A DNA stretch of 64,000 nt from Harmonia axyridis. Its lineage: Eukaryota > Arthropoda > Insecta > Coleoptera > Coccinellidae. The stretch lies in NCBI RefSeq assembly GCF_914767665.1, contig NC_059506.1, forward strand, positions 1,798,001 through 1,862,000. Direction: 5' to 3'. A program made the position numbers and the translations under genes. The notes below the pieces were generated by a model. It had not been told where the DNA came from and made no database searches. It worked only from the letters and a program-made list of their open reading frames with translations. Positions within the stretch are counted from its first letter, which is position 1. Each line of letters opens with the position of its first letter. Positions 11,915 through 23,002 of the stretch are shown here, one piece after another.

Positions 11915-13536
11915 CAGGATGATTCAAAAATGTGTACCGAGCTTTCTGAGGTTGAGAGTACAGGGTGGGCAAATTTCGATGTTTTAACACTACAACTTTT
12001 AAACCAGAGAAGATAAACAAAATCTGATACCCCATTCTCGATATCTTTTTCTGAGGAACTAACAAGGGTAGTATTCATTTTTGGCCACCTTCTTTTGTTC
12101 TCGAATTATAAGCGAAAATTGGAAAAATGGCGATATCGAAAAACATTTATATCCCCGGTAATACTGATGATAGAGCTCTGAAATTAAAACATTATACAGG
12201 CACTTTTTTACGTAGAATCCAGTGGCGTGCTTGTCTTTTCAAAAGGGTCTTTAATCACGAATATATATGACCCAAAGTTATGTTTTTTTGAGGAAGAACA
12301 CTAGATCTTGTGCCCGTTTTTGAAAATTTAATTGTTTCTGATTTTAAAAATATATAACATCGTATGGTTATTGAAATAAATAACAAAAAATTGTCAAACA
12401 CATTTTTTTACCTAAGAGTCTCAATATTTCTATGGTTTCAACTGTCGATGAGCACAGAAAAATTGAGCTTCCTATAAGAAGAGCAGTGTCCTTCCGTCAA
12501 TCTAATTATGTTTTTCTATGCTTTTTACTAATTTCTACAAAATTCGAATCTAGATATATTTTATAAAAATACTTTCGAAAAGATGAATGAACTCGAAGAA
12601 AATTTCCTAGTTTCTTGAACACAGTCTCAAATATTCATCTATTGAATTCGGTGCGAAATATCAAGAAGATGTGTCGACTATGCACTGTGCAATTGTTGTC
12701 ATTATTAGGTTAAGTATTATTTCTTGTTTGTTCCCTTCGTAATTAAATTGTTGAGTTCAATCATATATGCGTTGTTTCATATGCTATTTAAAATGGATTG
12801 GCACTTGTGCGTATTCATTCTGGAGACCTATGAAAATAATCTTCAGATACATCCATCTCATTACAACTCTTTCGATTGAAACATTCGATCTTGTGGATCT
12901 TTTCGTTATTTCCAAATCAAATTTTAGATAAATAATTTCTAAAATATATCTAGATTAAATTTTAGTAGAAATTGGTGAAAAGCATAAAAATAATCAGATT
13001 GACGGAAGGATACTGCTCTTCTTATAGAAAGCTCAATTTTTCTGGGACTTTCAGATAAAAAAGATTTTTGACCATTTTCAATCATTCACATTGATACAAA
13101 CCATACGATGTTATATATTTTTGAAATCAGGGAAAATTAAGCTTTCAAAAAATGTAAATATAAATATAGTGTTCCCATTTAAAAATACATAACTTTGGGT
13201 CATAGCTTCGTAATTAAAGACCCTTTCGAAAATACAAGCACGCCACTGGATTCTACGCAAAAAATGCCTGTATAATATCATAATTTCATAGCTCTATCAT
13301 CAGTATTAGCGGTGATATACCTGTTTTTCGAAATCGCCGTTTTTCCAATTTTCGCTTATAACTCGAAAACAAAAGAAGGTGGCCAAAAATGAATACTACC
13401 CTTGTTAGTTTCTCAGAAGAAGAGAGAATTGGGTATCAGATTTTGTCTTTCTCCTCTGGTTTAAAAGTTGTAGTGCTAAAACATCGAAATTTAGCCACCC
13501 CCCAGAAAGCTCAGAATATATTTTTGACTCACCCTG
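11915..13536. mobile_element. 1.6 kb palindromic (foldback) DNA element, TA-flanked
   Basis: Flanking TA dinucleotides lie at 11913-11914 and 13537-13538. The left end is CAGGATGATTC; the right end is GACTCACCCTG. The two halves are inverted copies for roughly 600 bp: TGGCCACCTTCTTTTGTT at about 12084 mirrors ACAAAAGAAGGTGGCCA at about 13369, and GCAGTGTCCTTCCGTCAAT at about 12485 mirrors its complement near 12997. The central 300-400 bp are unpaired. Mirror-image reading frames beginning MNTTLVS on both arms are a by-product of the palindrome. No transposase is present; the TA target and CAGGGTG-like tip suggest mobilisation by a Tc1/mariner-type enzyme. Confidence 0.8.
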
Positions 13537-14860
13537 TAGATACAGTGCAATTTATGATGTGTTTCACCGTTTTTCAATTCGACACCGTATAGGTTCAATG
13601 GCGGTTAGAAAATCAACAAAACACCAGACAATATCCGATAGTGAGAGTCTACAACTTTATCACAGATACAAAGTTTTTTTTCAAGACTTCACATGGAGAG
13701 TCAACTAATTAGTTTTATCAATTGTAAGCTCATTCATTTCATTATTTAATTGTAATCTACGTTTCCACTCGACTAACGGAACTCACATATATATTAATTG
13801 AAGATGCTGATTATGAAGTCATTTATTAAATTCATATTCGTTGTCGATACAACAACTCAGTACTTTCTAAGTGTTCTTGACATTACGAGGATATCAATAT
13901 GAAAAATACAAGTGCAGAAGAGAAATTCAGTTTCTCAAGTGAGTGTTTGATTTTGGATGTTTTGATGTATATTTCTATAAACATAATCATGTCATTCAAA
14001 AAACACTGTTGCGGTTCTGGGAATTCTTAGGAATAATAACAGCTGATGTCATCAAATCATAACCAGTAACCGTGTGACAGAAATCCTTCTAACATCTTAA
14101 ACTCAATGGATTTTTAGTGACAATTTTCAAAACATCTTCTCTTTGAAAGTCTATTACAGATTGTTTTGGAAGAACTCAATTCAGAATATTAGACCCATTA
14201 AAAAAAATTGAACAATTCTATATTTGTTGAGTCAAATAATAGAAGAATAAATAAATGATTCATATTCCCTCATATTTTACAATTAGGTTTTTCCAGAATG
14301 AAAAGTACTTGTTTCCATATCAAAACCATTTATAGATGAAAAATGTGAAAAAAAATTCATGTGATTATTCATAGAAGAAGCAATACCAAAGTTTCCATCA
14401 GAGAACATTGTTGATACAGGCATATCTATTGCGTGTTACATTTTCTGCTCACTTATTTCATTGAAAACTCCACTTTCTTTTGAGATTCTTTATTGAAATA
14501 CATCTTTCGATTAGATTATATGTCATTCAAACTCATTTCATCAGAACAATAGCTTTCCTTGCCCCTATTTTTGTAGTTTCCAATTTTTTTTCAGAAAAAT
14601 TTCTAGATATGCTCACATCCAGTTTAATTCACTTCCACTCAGTCAATTGGAAACATTATAATTCTTGAAAAACTATTGAGATCTGAATATATACTGTCCA
14701 ATTGCATTTAAGAACACATTGTTTCATGATTTAAAGTATTTTCGAAGCGAAATAAATAAATTATACAATATTTGAAGCATACCAACCCGATCGATAGAAC
14801 TCAATAATATGTTGTAGCATAACGAAACAATTTTTTTTTGCTAAATTTTATCAATAATTA
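13537..14860. other. Intergenic, nothing recognised
   Basis: AT-rich sequence with no exon-like frame, RNA gene or recognisable transposon. Confidence 0.5.
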
Positions 14861-15690
14861 ATTTTTCGGCAACCATCCGGGAAGTGCTCACTTCCCGGAC
14901 GCTTTTTCTCTGAGAAAGTAGCATTTCCCGGCCTAGTCCGGAAAGTACGTACTTCCCGGACTAGGCCGGAAAAGAATCATAGAATCCATAGCAACCGAGA
15001 TAACGGCTGACAGTTCATATGAAATAAGTTGTCAAAAATTTGCATGTTTTTTTATCGCAATCGCAATAAAATATGGAAAGCAGCAACGATAGTGTTATTT
15101 TACATGGTTTCCGAAAAAATATTGTACGCAACACGCCCGAAATAGTTATTTATAATACAAGTGCAGAAGGCATTGATATTCTTCCACGAGTTCAAAATTC
15201 AAAAACGAGCCACGAAGTGGCGAGTTTTGGAATGAACGAGTGGTAGAATGAGCCTTCTGTACGAGTATCATACATTATTTTCTCTAATTCATTGCATTTT
15301 CATTGAAATTAATGAAATATTTCCATAAATATAATTAAGTGATTTTTGCATTGAAAAATCTTGGTTGGCAGAACTGATTTCTTTGAGGCAAATTGATGAA
15401 TTGACAGATAAATCCGTGGCGGAAAGTTTGGAGCACCAACATAGAATAATAAAATATAACCATGAAAACTGTGCGTTTCTGATATATTCTCGCACGATTT
15501 TGTTCTACAAGATGTGGAAGAATGAACGGAATAACCACAGAATTAGAGAAATGGTTTTTTTGGACTCACAGACTTCCAGGACTCGCTTACGCTCGTCCTG
15601 GAATTTTGTCTATTCGTCCAAAAAAACCCTATTTTCCGGACTTGTTACGTGAATTACTATTTTCATAATTTTTACATTATGTGGAATGGT
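14861..15690 (+). repeat. Dispersed repeat with GC-rich hairpins
   Basis: The left part holds two GC-rich inverted repeats unlike the surrounding AT-rich DNA: 14877-14898 (CCGGGAAGTG, two-base loop, complement) and 14928-14969 (42 bp, one mismatched pair, centred on GTACGTAC). The section 15140-15440 recurs inverted at 33424-33727, and its start recurs at 11442-11486. A further imperfect hairpin (TTCCAGGAC ... GTCCTGGAA) lies near 15570-15600. A 95-codon frame (15365-15652) exists, but I recognise no domain and its first third falls in the repeated section. Element type is unknown. Confidence 0.65.
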
Positions 15691-18550
15691 CATGGAATCA
15701 AAAAAAAAAACACATTGATATGAGATTAATGAACTGTCAAATTCACACTAACTTTTGGACGACTTATGTTTTTTCATGGGGCTCAGTTGGAAAGTTCTCT
15801 CATATATAATTGTCTTGAGCACTCCTTCTCTCAACAGAAAGCTCAATTTATTTTGTCACAAAGTGTGTAATTTTCGAATATTCAGCCGGGAGTGATCTCA
15901 AACTATAAGGTTTGACTCGCAGATGATGAATCCGTTGTCAGATTCGATTCTGCCCGGCCGTATACATACACAATCTATTTCTCAACCAGAACCTAAGACC
16001 CAACATTTTCGTGACTATGAAACCAATGAAGTTAACATTTTGGATAGGTATTCATATGAAATAACAATCTCGAACTCCATTCACAATATCGAGCTAATAA
16101 TATCATCAAAACCATAGAAAATTCAAGAAGAACATTGGCAAACAAATACCAATATTTCCGTGATTACAAATCCGTTCGGGTTGATATTCAGCGTATATAC
16201 AGAGTGTTTCATAAACAATGCAAACAAATTCAGGGCATTGTTTTCTGGGTTTTTTGGGGTCGAAAAGGTCCTCAAGGCATTTATTTGAAATGCTTCATTT
16301 CAATTTGTTTCAAATAAATAATAAATTCCTCGATATTTTCGAAACGGTTGGGATCTTTGAACCAGATGTGATAGAAATGAATAAAGCAATAAGGTGATTA
16401 TTAGTATGCCAGTTCCGTTTTCCAAAAGCATAATAAATCCTGATATTCTCTAACAAATTAAAAAAAATAATAACTGCGTTTTTTTTGGTAGGATACAACT
16501 TTGTTAAAAAAAATATCTAAAACCGTTTGTTATTCAAAAAAATATAGTGTATTAATCGAATTTAATAGCATCAAAAAGTTTCTCAAATTATCAGAATTGT
16601 TGGTAATGGCCCCCTCCATATCAAACCAGTCAATTTGTGTTTTTCACGGTAAATTTTTGGGGTAGCTTTGATTCTTCGATTCTATATATTTTTGGGGTGG
16701 TGAATCTGAACATAAGGTTCGAAAAAAAGGTGAAATCTTTTATTTTTGAGCGTTTTCTGCACATAACTCGGAAAATATCAATTTTTCCTGAATAATACGA
16801 ACTTAACAAGAGAAATTCGTTTGGAATTTTAAATACTTGAATTTTGTATGGGTTGGTCATAAAAGAAAAATTGATATTTTTCGAGTTATATGCAAAAAAC
16901 TGCTAAAAAAATGAACTTTTTTAACTTTACGTATTTTTCAATGTTTCGTCATGAAATTTTTGGGGAAAAACTCAATCGGATTCAGCACCTCAAAAGTCTT
17001 CTCAATCCATTTCGACAATATCGAGGAATTTGTTATATTTTTAGAAAACATGTAACATTCTTCATCTTGAAAACAGTATTAAACATTTTCTTTCTTTTCA
17101 ATATTTTTCTATAGATACCTATGATTTATTTCAGAAAGAGATAAAAGGACAAAGACGCATTGAATGAAACATCATAATAACAATTAACAATTTCGCAATC
17201 AACAATATATCTCGCAATATATTGATTTCAGGTGGTTTATCCGATATTTTTTTCAAAGTCTTTGTTCTATCTTATCATAATCACTATAGAGCTATACCTT
17301 ATACCAATAAATAATAAATTTTTTCTTTATTCTTTAGAATAATTACTGATCAATATCAATGATTCAATACTCTGCTTTCGATACTTGTTTATATCAATAA
17401 GATACAGCAAACTGTTTCGAAATTGGAATAACCTAAAAAATTATCCTGTTACATGAATTAAATTATGTTGATCCACAGGAAGAAGAAAACGAAATGTTTA
17501 CAAAATAAAGTTTGCTTCATAACTTTCGTTCCAATTTTTTCTGTAAACACTCCAAATGACGCAAATTGGGCCAGTCCTAATTTCGAGATCTATATATTTT
17601 AATAGCAATAGAACTTTGCATCATTCCAGTTATCTTTTATTCGCATTTCTTGATAAATACTGGTGAAATATCATGTCCATGACCTTGTCTTGTATCCGAG
17701 GGTAATTTTTTTAGTGATCGACTTCATATATTAAACATTTTTCAAACTTGTTTCTCAGCAAGTATGTCTAGTACAGGATTAAATAGGTCATATATAAGTC
17801 TGTTGTCATTTTCACAAATGAATGTTGTAGTGCGGATAGACTTAGAGTACAGTGATTTAATTTCCAACGGTATATTAGTTTCGTTTTTTAATCGAGCAAA
17901 TTAATTTGAATTCCATTCTCTTCATTCTGAAAAAAAATCAATATGAAGTGAATCAGGTGAAAATCGAGTAATATCATAAACTGTAGGAATTCTTTGAAAC
18001 GTTAGTTAGCGTTGTACATAAATCGTCAGTTGTCTACTTGGTCGTTTTCATTAGTAGGCTGTGTAAGGAGGAAAGAATCACATAAGGTAACTTAAATAAT
18101 GGGAATAGGAAATATACTTACAGCTCATGAATTGATAGCATCGCTTCAATGTAGTCGAAGAAGGATTTTGGCAATGAAAATCCTTAGACGGTGTCATATA
18201 TCAGCACCTTGTCATATAAAATATCTTATTAGCCTGTTTGTGGCAAGGAGTCAAATAAATTATTTGGAATCTCAGTGACGAGCCTCTTTGTATTACGCAT
18301 CACAGACATGAGGAGTCATTGAAATATGTTTTTTTATTTTTTCTTAGAGAAAACTACTGGAATCATTATCAATCTTATACTTAATGTATACTCTTTAGAA
18401 AAAGTTTCATCCGCTACTCAATCAGTCCATCAGAACCTGATACCGAGATGGCAACATCAGTGCCATACCTCTTTTTTCTCGTTAGTAACAAGCTTCAAAA
18501 TATGCTGGTCATAATTTCGGAAAATAGATTTGAGTCTTGATCGAGATATA
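15691..18550. other. Intergenic DNA with small palindromes
   Basis: No gene is recognised. Contents are a 74-nt tRNA-like stretch (15885-15958) and an inverted repeat of about 45-bp arms (16738-16785 against 16865-16912, GAGCGTTTTCTGCACATAACTC and its near-complement). The rest is AT-rich and featureless to me. Confidence 0.5.
15885..15958. other. tRNA-like / SINE-head-like stretch (weak)
   Basis: A 74-nt segment whose ends pair as GCCGGG and CCCGGC. It contains TTCGATTC near the 3' side and a perfect 6-bp internal stem (TCAAAC / GTTTGA). Length and end pairing recall a tRNA, but a canonical T arm, D arm and anticodon stem cannot all be drawn on either strand. It may be a decayed tRNA-derived sequence or chance. 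Confidence 0.25.
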
Positions 18551-19280
18551 CAGGGTGTCCCGTAAAGACCACGTCAAACCGAGGGAGAATGTAGATCAAA
18601 GGATAACCCACCTGTTATGACAAAATTCCCATTATAAAAGTCTTACCGTTTTCGAGATATTTTTTTTTTTAATAATGAATTTTTGCCTCTTTCAATAGTT
18701 TTGTCTTTAGCTTAGGGTTGGTACAATTTTACACCTTTTTGGTTAATTTTTTTAGTGAAATATTACTGAAGAATGATTTTAACATTTACATTAAGAACAT
18801 CCTCCGAACATTTTAAAGGGGGGCTGTTAGAAATATTTTTATGGAAAATTTTGGTAGTGGATTCTTCAAATGTACTGAACTACTGCTGCACATTACACCA
18901 ATAAATTGTTTATTTTATAGTGATTTCAAAAAGGTATCACACAAATCATCTGTTATTCAAAAAAAAAGATATAGCAGTTTTTATTCAAATGGGTACGTTT
19001 CTGATAAAATTAAGTTTGTCAATTCTGTTAAGAAATCTTCGATGTTGCATTACCTAGTGAACAATGGTAATTGTTTACGTGCGAAAATATTATTCGCATA
19101 ATTATTCACCTCAACGAAAATTATTCCTCACATGCAAGGTGCAGCTGTACACCGGTCATTATTATTATTATTATTTTCAAACAAAAAAAAATATCTCGAA
19201 AACGGTAAGACTTTTATAATGGGAATTTTGTCATAGCAGGTGGGTTATTTTGATCTACATTCTCCCTCGATTTGACCTTA
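18551..19280. mobile_element. Palindromic DNA element split near its right end by a LINE
   Basis: TA at 18549-18550 is followed by CAGGGTGTCCCGTAAAGACC. The left arm from 18573 to about 18668 is repeated as an inverted copy at about 19182-19276 with only a few differences; shared landmarks are GAGGGAGAATGTAGATCAAA, AACCCACCTG and CTTACCGTTTTCGAGATAT. The interior of about 500 bp has no recognisable protein. The I-like LINE inserted inside the right arm tip. Beyond the LINE (24783 on) the sequence no longer matches the expected CAGGGTG end, so the right terminus is lost or diverged. Confidence 0.8.
19266..19280 (+). repeat. Target-site duplication, left copy
   Basis: CTCGATTTGACCTTA, identical to 24768-24782 on the other side of the I-like LINE. 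Confidence 0.93.
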
Positions 19281-19372
19281 TTATTATTATTATTTGAACT
19301 GGGGTCGTTTTGCTTCGGTGAGCCTTCCGGGAACTGCGACCATGCAGATCTTTTGTTCACTACCCTACTCAT

Positions 19373-22300
19373 TCATAGAAACCCAGGGAGGTCGTCAACG
19401 ACGTTAATAAAATTGACAACCTCCCTAGGGGCCTTGGCCATTACCTCTCTGGTATCCAGGACCGGCTTGCCCATGTGAATGGTTCTTAGGCCAGCCAGCT
19501 CTGGACACTTGCATATCAAGTGTTCAGAAGTTTCTACTTCCGATCCACAGAGCCTGCAAATCTCGTCTGCTGACTTACCCATACGGTACAAATGATGTTT
19601 GTACCGACAGTGCCCCGTCAGCAGTCCCACCATCACCCGAAGCTCCGCTCGTGACAGCTTCAGGAGTTTTCTGGTGTAAGTAGGTGAAATCTTCACGAAT
19701 TTCTTTGCCTGAGCAAGTCTAGGAGTGTTAGTCCAGTGGATTGTCCTACTGTTCAACTCCCATAGCTGGACCGCAGCTTTGTATTGGTCTTTTCCTATCC
19801 CACAGAAAGGCTCAGGTCCAGCAGGTCTTAGCCTAGATGCACTTTTTGCAAGCTCGTCCGCTCTCTCATTTCCTTCAACACCACAGTGCCCTGGTACCCA
19901 TAGTAGAGTCACCTTGTTTCCTCTGGCCAGTTGCTTTATGGTGTTACGGCACTCCCAAGTCAGCAGAGACCCCTGACAGCACGATTCCAGGGATCTCAGC
20001 GTGGCTTGGCTGTCCGTAGTGATGTAGATATGCGCCCCTTTGAGGTTCATTTTGAGACACTCCTGGGCGCATACATAAACAGCCATTATCTCGGCTTGTA
20101 GAATCGAGGGCTCACTTCCCAGGGCTTTAGAGATCCTCAGTCTAGGTCCATATATCCCAATGCCGGTGCCCTTCTCTGTTTTTGATCCATCTGTAAACCA
20201 TATGGATGACTTTTTGTCTAGACGATTTATGAAACTTATTGCACTATGACGGTCATTTATAACCGTTTCAAAGGGCGTTTCAAAATCGTAGGTGGTTGGC
20301 ATAATATCTGATGGTTTTGCGAGGAGGTTTGAATCTAGTTGATTCAGTATCCTCATATGTCCAACCCAGTTCCCAGGAAGGAGCTTTCCATTATGGGAAA
20401 TCCTTATTGCTTCGAGCAGGCTACATTTCCTTACATGTAGGTGTAAGGGAGGCAAGTCTAGTATGACCTCCAGCGCTGCCGTAGAAGCTGTGCGCATAGC
20501 TCTTGTGACACCAATGCACGCCAGCCTTTGCATTTTCTGCAACCTGATGCGTGTGGTGACCTCCTCGGTTTTTGTCCACCATGCTAGAGATGCATAGGTG
20601 ACAATAGGGCGTACCACCGCTGTGTATAACCACAGTACCATTTTCGGTTTCACTCCCCATGTCTTTCCAAAGAGTCTTTTGCATGCCCACATAGCCGCCG
20701 TGGCTCTGGAAAGAGTCTTATCTATATGTTTCCCCCAGTTCAGTTTACTGTCCAGGGTAACACCTAGATATTTACACTCACTAGAGAAGTGCAGAGTCTG
20801 ACCATTTAAGACCAGAGCTCTGAGGTCGAGATTCCTTCTTCTAGTGAACGGGATTATTGATGTTTTCGAGGGGTTGACAGTAAGCCCCTCTTCCCCGCAC
20901 CAATTTTCAATAGTTTTGAGAGCAAGTTGCATTCGGCTACTTATTGGGCCCACATGCTTGCCTCTAACCGTCACCACTATGTCGTCGGCGTAAGCCTGGA
21001 CGTTAAATCCGCCTGTTGTAAGCCTCTCCAGGAGGCCATCCATGACCAAGCTCCACAGCAGGGGTGATAGAACCCCTCCCTGAGGGCATCCCCTGCACGT
21101 CAGCACAGTCACTTCGGTTTCTCCCAGATAGGCTGTAACGGTTCGTCCTTTCAACATAGCTGATATCCACTTAACAGTGGAGGGTTCTATCCCTTTCCTT
21201 TTGGCTGCATTGCATATGGAGGTATGTAGGGTATTGTCAAAGGCCCCTCCGATATCACCGAACATTGCAAGCAGAATCTCCTTTGCGTTGAGGGTGCCTT
21301 CCACCTCTCTAAGAAGATGATGAAGGGCGTCTACAGTAGATCTACCCGCCCTATAAGCAAACTGTTTGCTGTGGAGTTTTACACTGCCTCGTATGTTGTT
21401 GTCAATTATTTTCTCCATGGTCTTCAGGAGAAAGGAGGTGAGGCATATGGGTCGATAGGATTTAGGCTCTGGGGAGCCTTTTCGACCCTCTTTGGGTATG
21501 AATACTACCCTCGCCTCCCTCCATGATTTCGGGATATAGCCCCTTGTAAAACTGGCCTTGAAGAGCTCAGTTATCGGGGCTATAAGTACTTCAACACCTT
21601 TCTGAAGCATGGCTGGAAAAATACCATCCATGCCTGCTGATTTGAAGGGCTGAAAGCTCTTTATCGCCCATTCAATTCTTTCTGGTGTGAATAGTCTACC
21701 AGCTTTCTGAGAATCCCACCTGGTGGGGTTGTATACTTCCCCAGCGGGGGCCCCATCTTCACTGGTAATCTGCCTGGAGCCAGGAAAGTGAGTCTCTAGT
21801 AGAGCTCTTAGGCTCTCTTGAGGATCATTCGTGAATTCCCCACATGGCTTCTTTATTTGGCCAATTGGGTTTGAGTGATCCTTAGATAGTACCTTTTGAA
21901 GTCTAGCTGCTGGGGCCGTTTTATCTATTCCCTCACAGAAGCTTCTCCAGGACTGCCTTTTGGCTTTCCTGACCTCTTTGTTGTAGTTGGTCAGGGCTAG
22001 TCTGTAGGCATTCCAGCTGCCTTCTCGCTTAGCCTTATTGAAGGCTTTTCTAGCAATTTTCTTGAGGTTTTCAAGATGATTGTTCCACCAGGGGACGTCT
22101 CTGGAGATCGTTTTCTTCCTGAGTGGACAACTGTTTTCAAATGCCCTCTTCAGACATGATGTGAAGTGAGCAGAGGCGTTCTCCAGATCCTCATTGGAGC
22201 TGATGTTGTATTTCAGGCCCTTCAGATCAGAACTCATGTGGGCTATGTAAAGTTCCCAGTCTGTCTTCCTGGGTATCCTGCACTCAACATCAGCTGAAGA

Positions 22301-23002
22301 AGTTGCTTCAACGTTGAATTCTATTGCCATATGGTCTGACATGGATGGCTCTTCTGAGACCCTCCAGTTCTTGACCATCCCCGCAATAAAAGGTGTCACC
22401 AGTGTAAGGTCAATTACTTCCCTTCTGATCGCATTCATGAAGGTTGGACTATTACCCACATTTACTATCTCTATGTTAGTAGAAAATAGAAAGTCAAGTA
22501 AATCCTCACCTCTATGATTTATATCTGTGCTGCCCCATACTTTGTGGTGTGCGTTCGCATCGCAGCCCAGAATAAGTTGTTTCTTCTCTATGCGGCACCA
22601 TTCGATGAGGCGTTGTACTTCCTCCGGTGGTGGGCTGATGGCGTCTCCTGGAAAATATCCTGAGGCGATAACAAGCTGCCTCTTGATGTTCTCAGTTCGC
22701 ACCTCAACCAATGCCGCAGCAAGATCCCTTGTCAGGAACTCTGTAAGTGGAAGACAGGTTAGTCCCCTTCTGAGTATTATTAGGGCTCTTGGACTTACTG
22801 CCTTATCGCAGTATATCATCTGATATACTTTGTTTGGTAGGCCTCTTACTTGGCCTCCATTGATCCAGGGCTCTTGTATCAGCCCTATGTCAACATGCCT
22901 TCTAGATGTTCTCCAGCATAAGGCACTAGAGGCTGCCTTCGAGTGCTGGAGGTTTATCTGAAGGCATGTCAGACATCTACTCCTTATGAGGTAGGTTGTC
23001 CG
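19373..23002 (-). CDS. I-like LINE ORF2: endonuclease, reverse transcriptase, RNase H
   Basis: The polyprotein copies element RNA into DNA at a nicked chromosomal site. The first ATG (22819) gives 1148 aa but would cut off the endonuclease start. The same frame is open without ATG back to 23002 (61 more codons) and includes the expected NLQHSKAAS and GLIQEPW segments. From the ATG, the endonuclease core with LGCDANAHH is near residues 80-90 and its SDH near 160. RT follows, with SYRPICLTSF, the A-motif FGDIGGAFD, GCPQGGVLSPLLW and YADDIVV. RNase H has FTDGSK, the Glu of LQAEIMA, TTDSQA and the GHCGVEGNERADELA end. The terminal CRLCGSEVETSEHLICKC is a zinc cluster. All catalytic residues I can check are present. 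The upstream frame overlaps the ORF1 end by 19 nt in the -1 register, suggesting frameshifting or reinitiation. Confidence 0.92.
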   Translation of the reverse strand, partial: RTTYLIRSRCLTCLQINLQHSKAASSALCWRTSRRHVDIGLIQEPWINGGQVRGLPNKVYQMIYCDKAVSPRALIILRRGLTCLPLTEFLTRDLAAALVEVRTENIKRQLVIASGYFPGDAISPPPEEVQRLIEWCRIEKKQLILGCDANAHHKVWGSTDINHRGEDLLDFLFSTNIEIVNVGNSPTFMNAIRREVIDLTLVTPFIAGMVKNWRVSEEPSMSDHMAIEFNVEATSSADVECRIPRKTDWELYIAHMSSDLKGLKYNISSNEDLENASAHFTSCLKRAFENSCPLRKKTISRDVPWWNNHLENLKKIARKAFNKAKREGSWNAYRLALTNYNKEVRKAKRQSWRSFCEGIDKTAPAARLQKVLSKDHSNPIGQIKKPCGEFTNDPQESLRALLETHFPGSRQITSEDGAPAGEVYNPTRWDSQKAGRLFTPERIEWAIKSFQPFKSAGMDGIFPAMLQKGVEVLIAPITELFKASFTRGYIPKSWREARVVFIPKEGRKGSPEPKSYRPICLTSFLLKTMEKIIDNNIRGSVKLHSKQFAYRAGRSTVDALHHLLREVEGTLNAKEILLAMFGDIGGAFDNTLHTSICNAAKRKGIEPSTVKWISAMLKGRTVTAYLGETEVTVLTCRGCPQGGVLSPLLWSLVMDGLLERLTTGGFNVQAYADDIVVTVRGKHVGPISSRMQLALKTIENWCGEEGLTVNPSKTSIIPFTRRRNLDLRALVLNGQTLHFSSECKYLGVTLDSKLNWGKHIDKTLSRATAAMWACKRLFGKTWGVKPKMVLWLYTAVVRPIVTYASLAWWTKTEEVTTRIRLQKMQRLACIGVTRAMRTASTAALEVILDLPPLHLHVRKCSLLEAIRISHNGKLLPGNWVGHMRILNQLDSNLLAKPSDIMPTTYDFETPFETVINDRHSAISFINRLDKKSSIWFTDGSKTEKGTGIGIYGPRLRISKALGSEPSILQAEIMAVYVCAQECLKMNLKGAHIYITTDSQATLRSLESCCQGSLLTWECRNTIKQLARGNKVTLLWVPGHCGVEGNERADELAKSASRLRPAGPEPFCGIGKDQYKAAVQLWELNSRTIHWTNTPRLAQAKKFVKISPTYTRKLLKLSRAELRVMVGLLTGHCRYKHHLYRMGKSADEICRLCGSEVETSEHLICKCPELAGLRTIHMGKPVLDTREVMAKAPREVVNFINVVDDLPGFL

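Noticed and set aside
12160..12195. CTGATGA ... GAAA string resembling a hammerhead core in the 1.6 kb palindrome (also mirrored near 13290)
   Set aside because: The intervening bases AGAGCTCT cannot form a stem with a usable loop and no stem I or III is apparent; likely chance.
15365..15652. 95-codon frame in the dispersed repeat
   Set aside because: No recognisable domain; only its first third is shared with the second copy and it is not kept open there.
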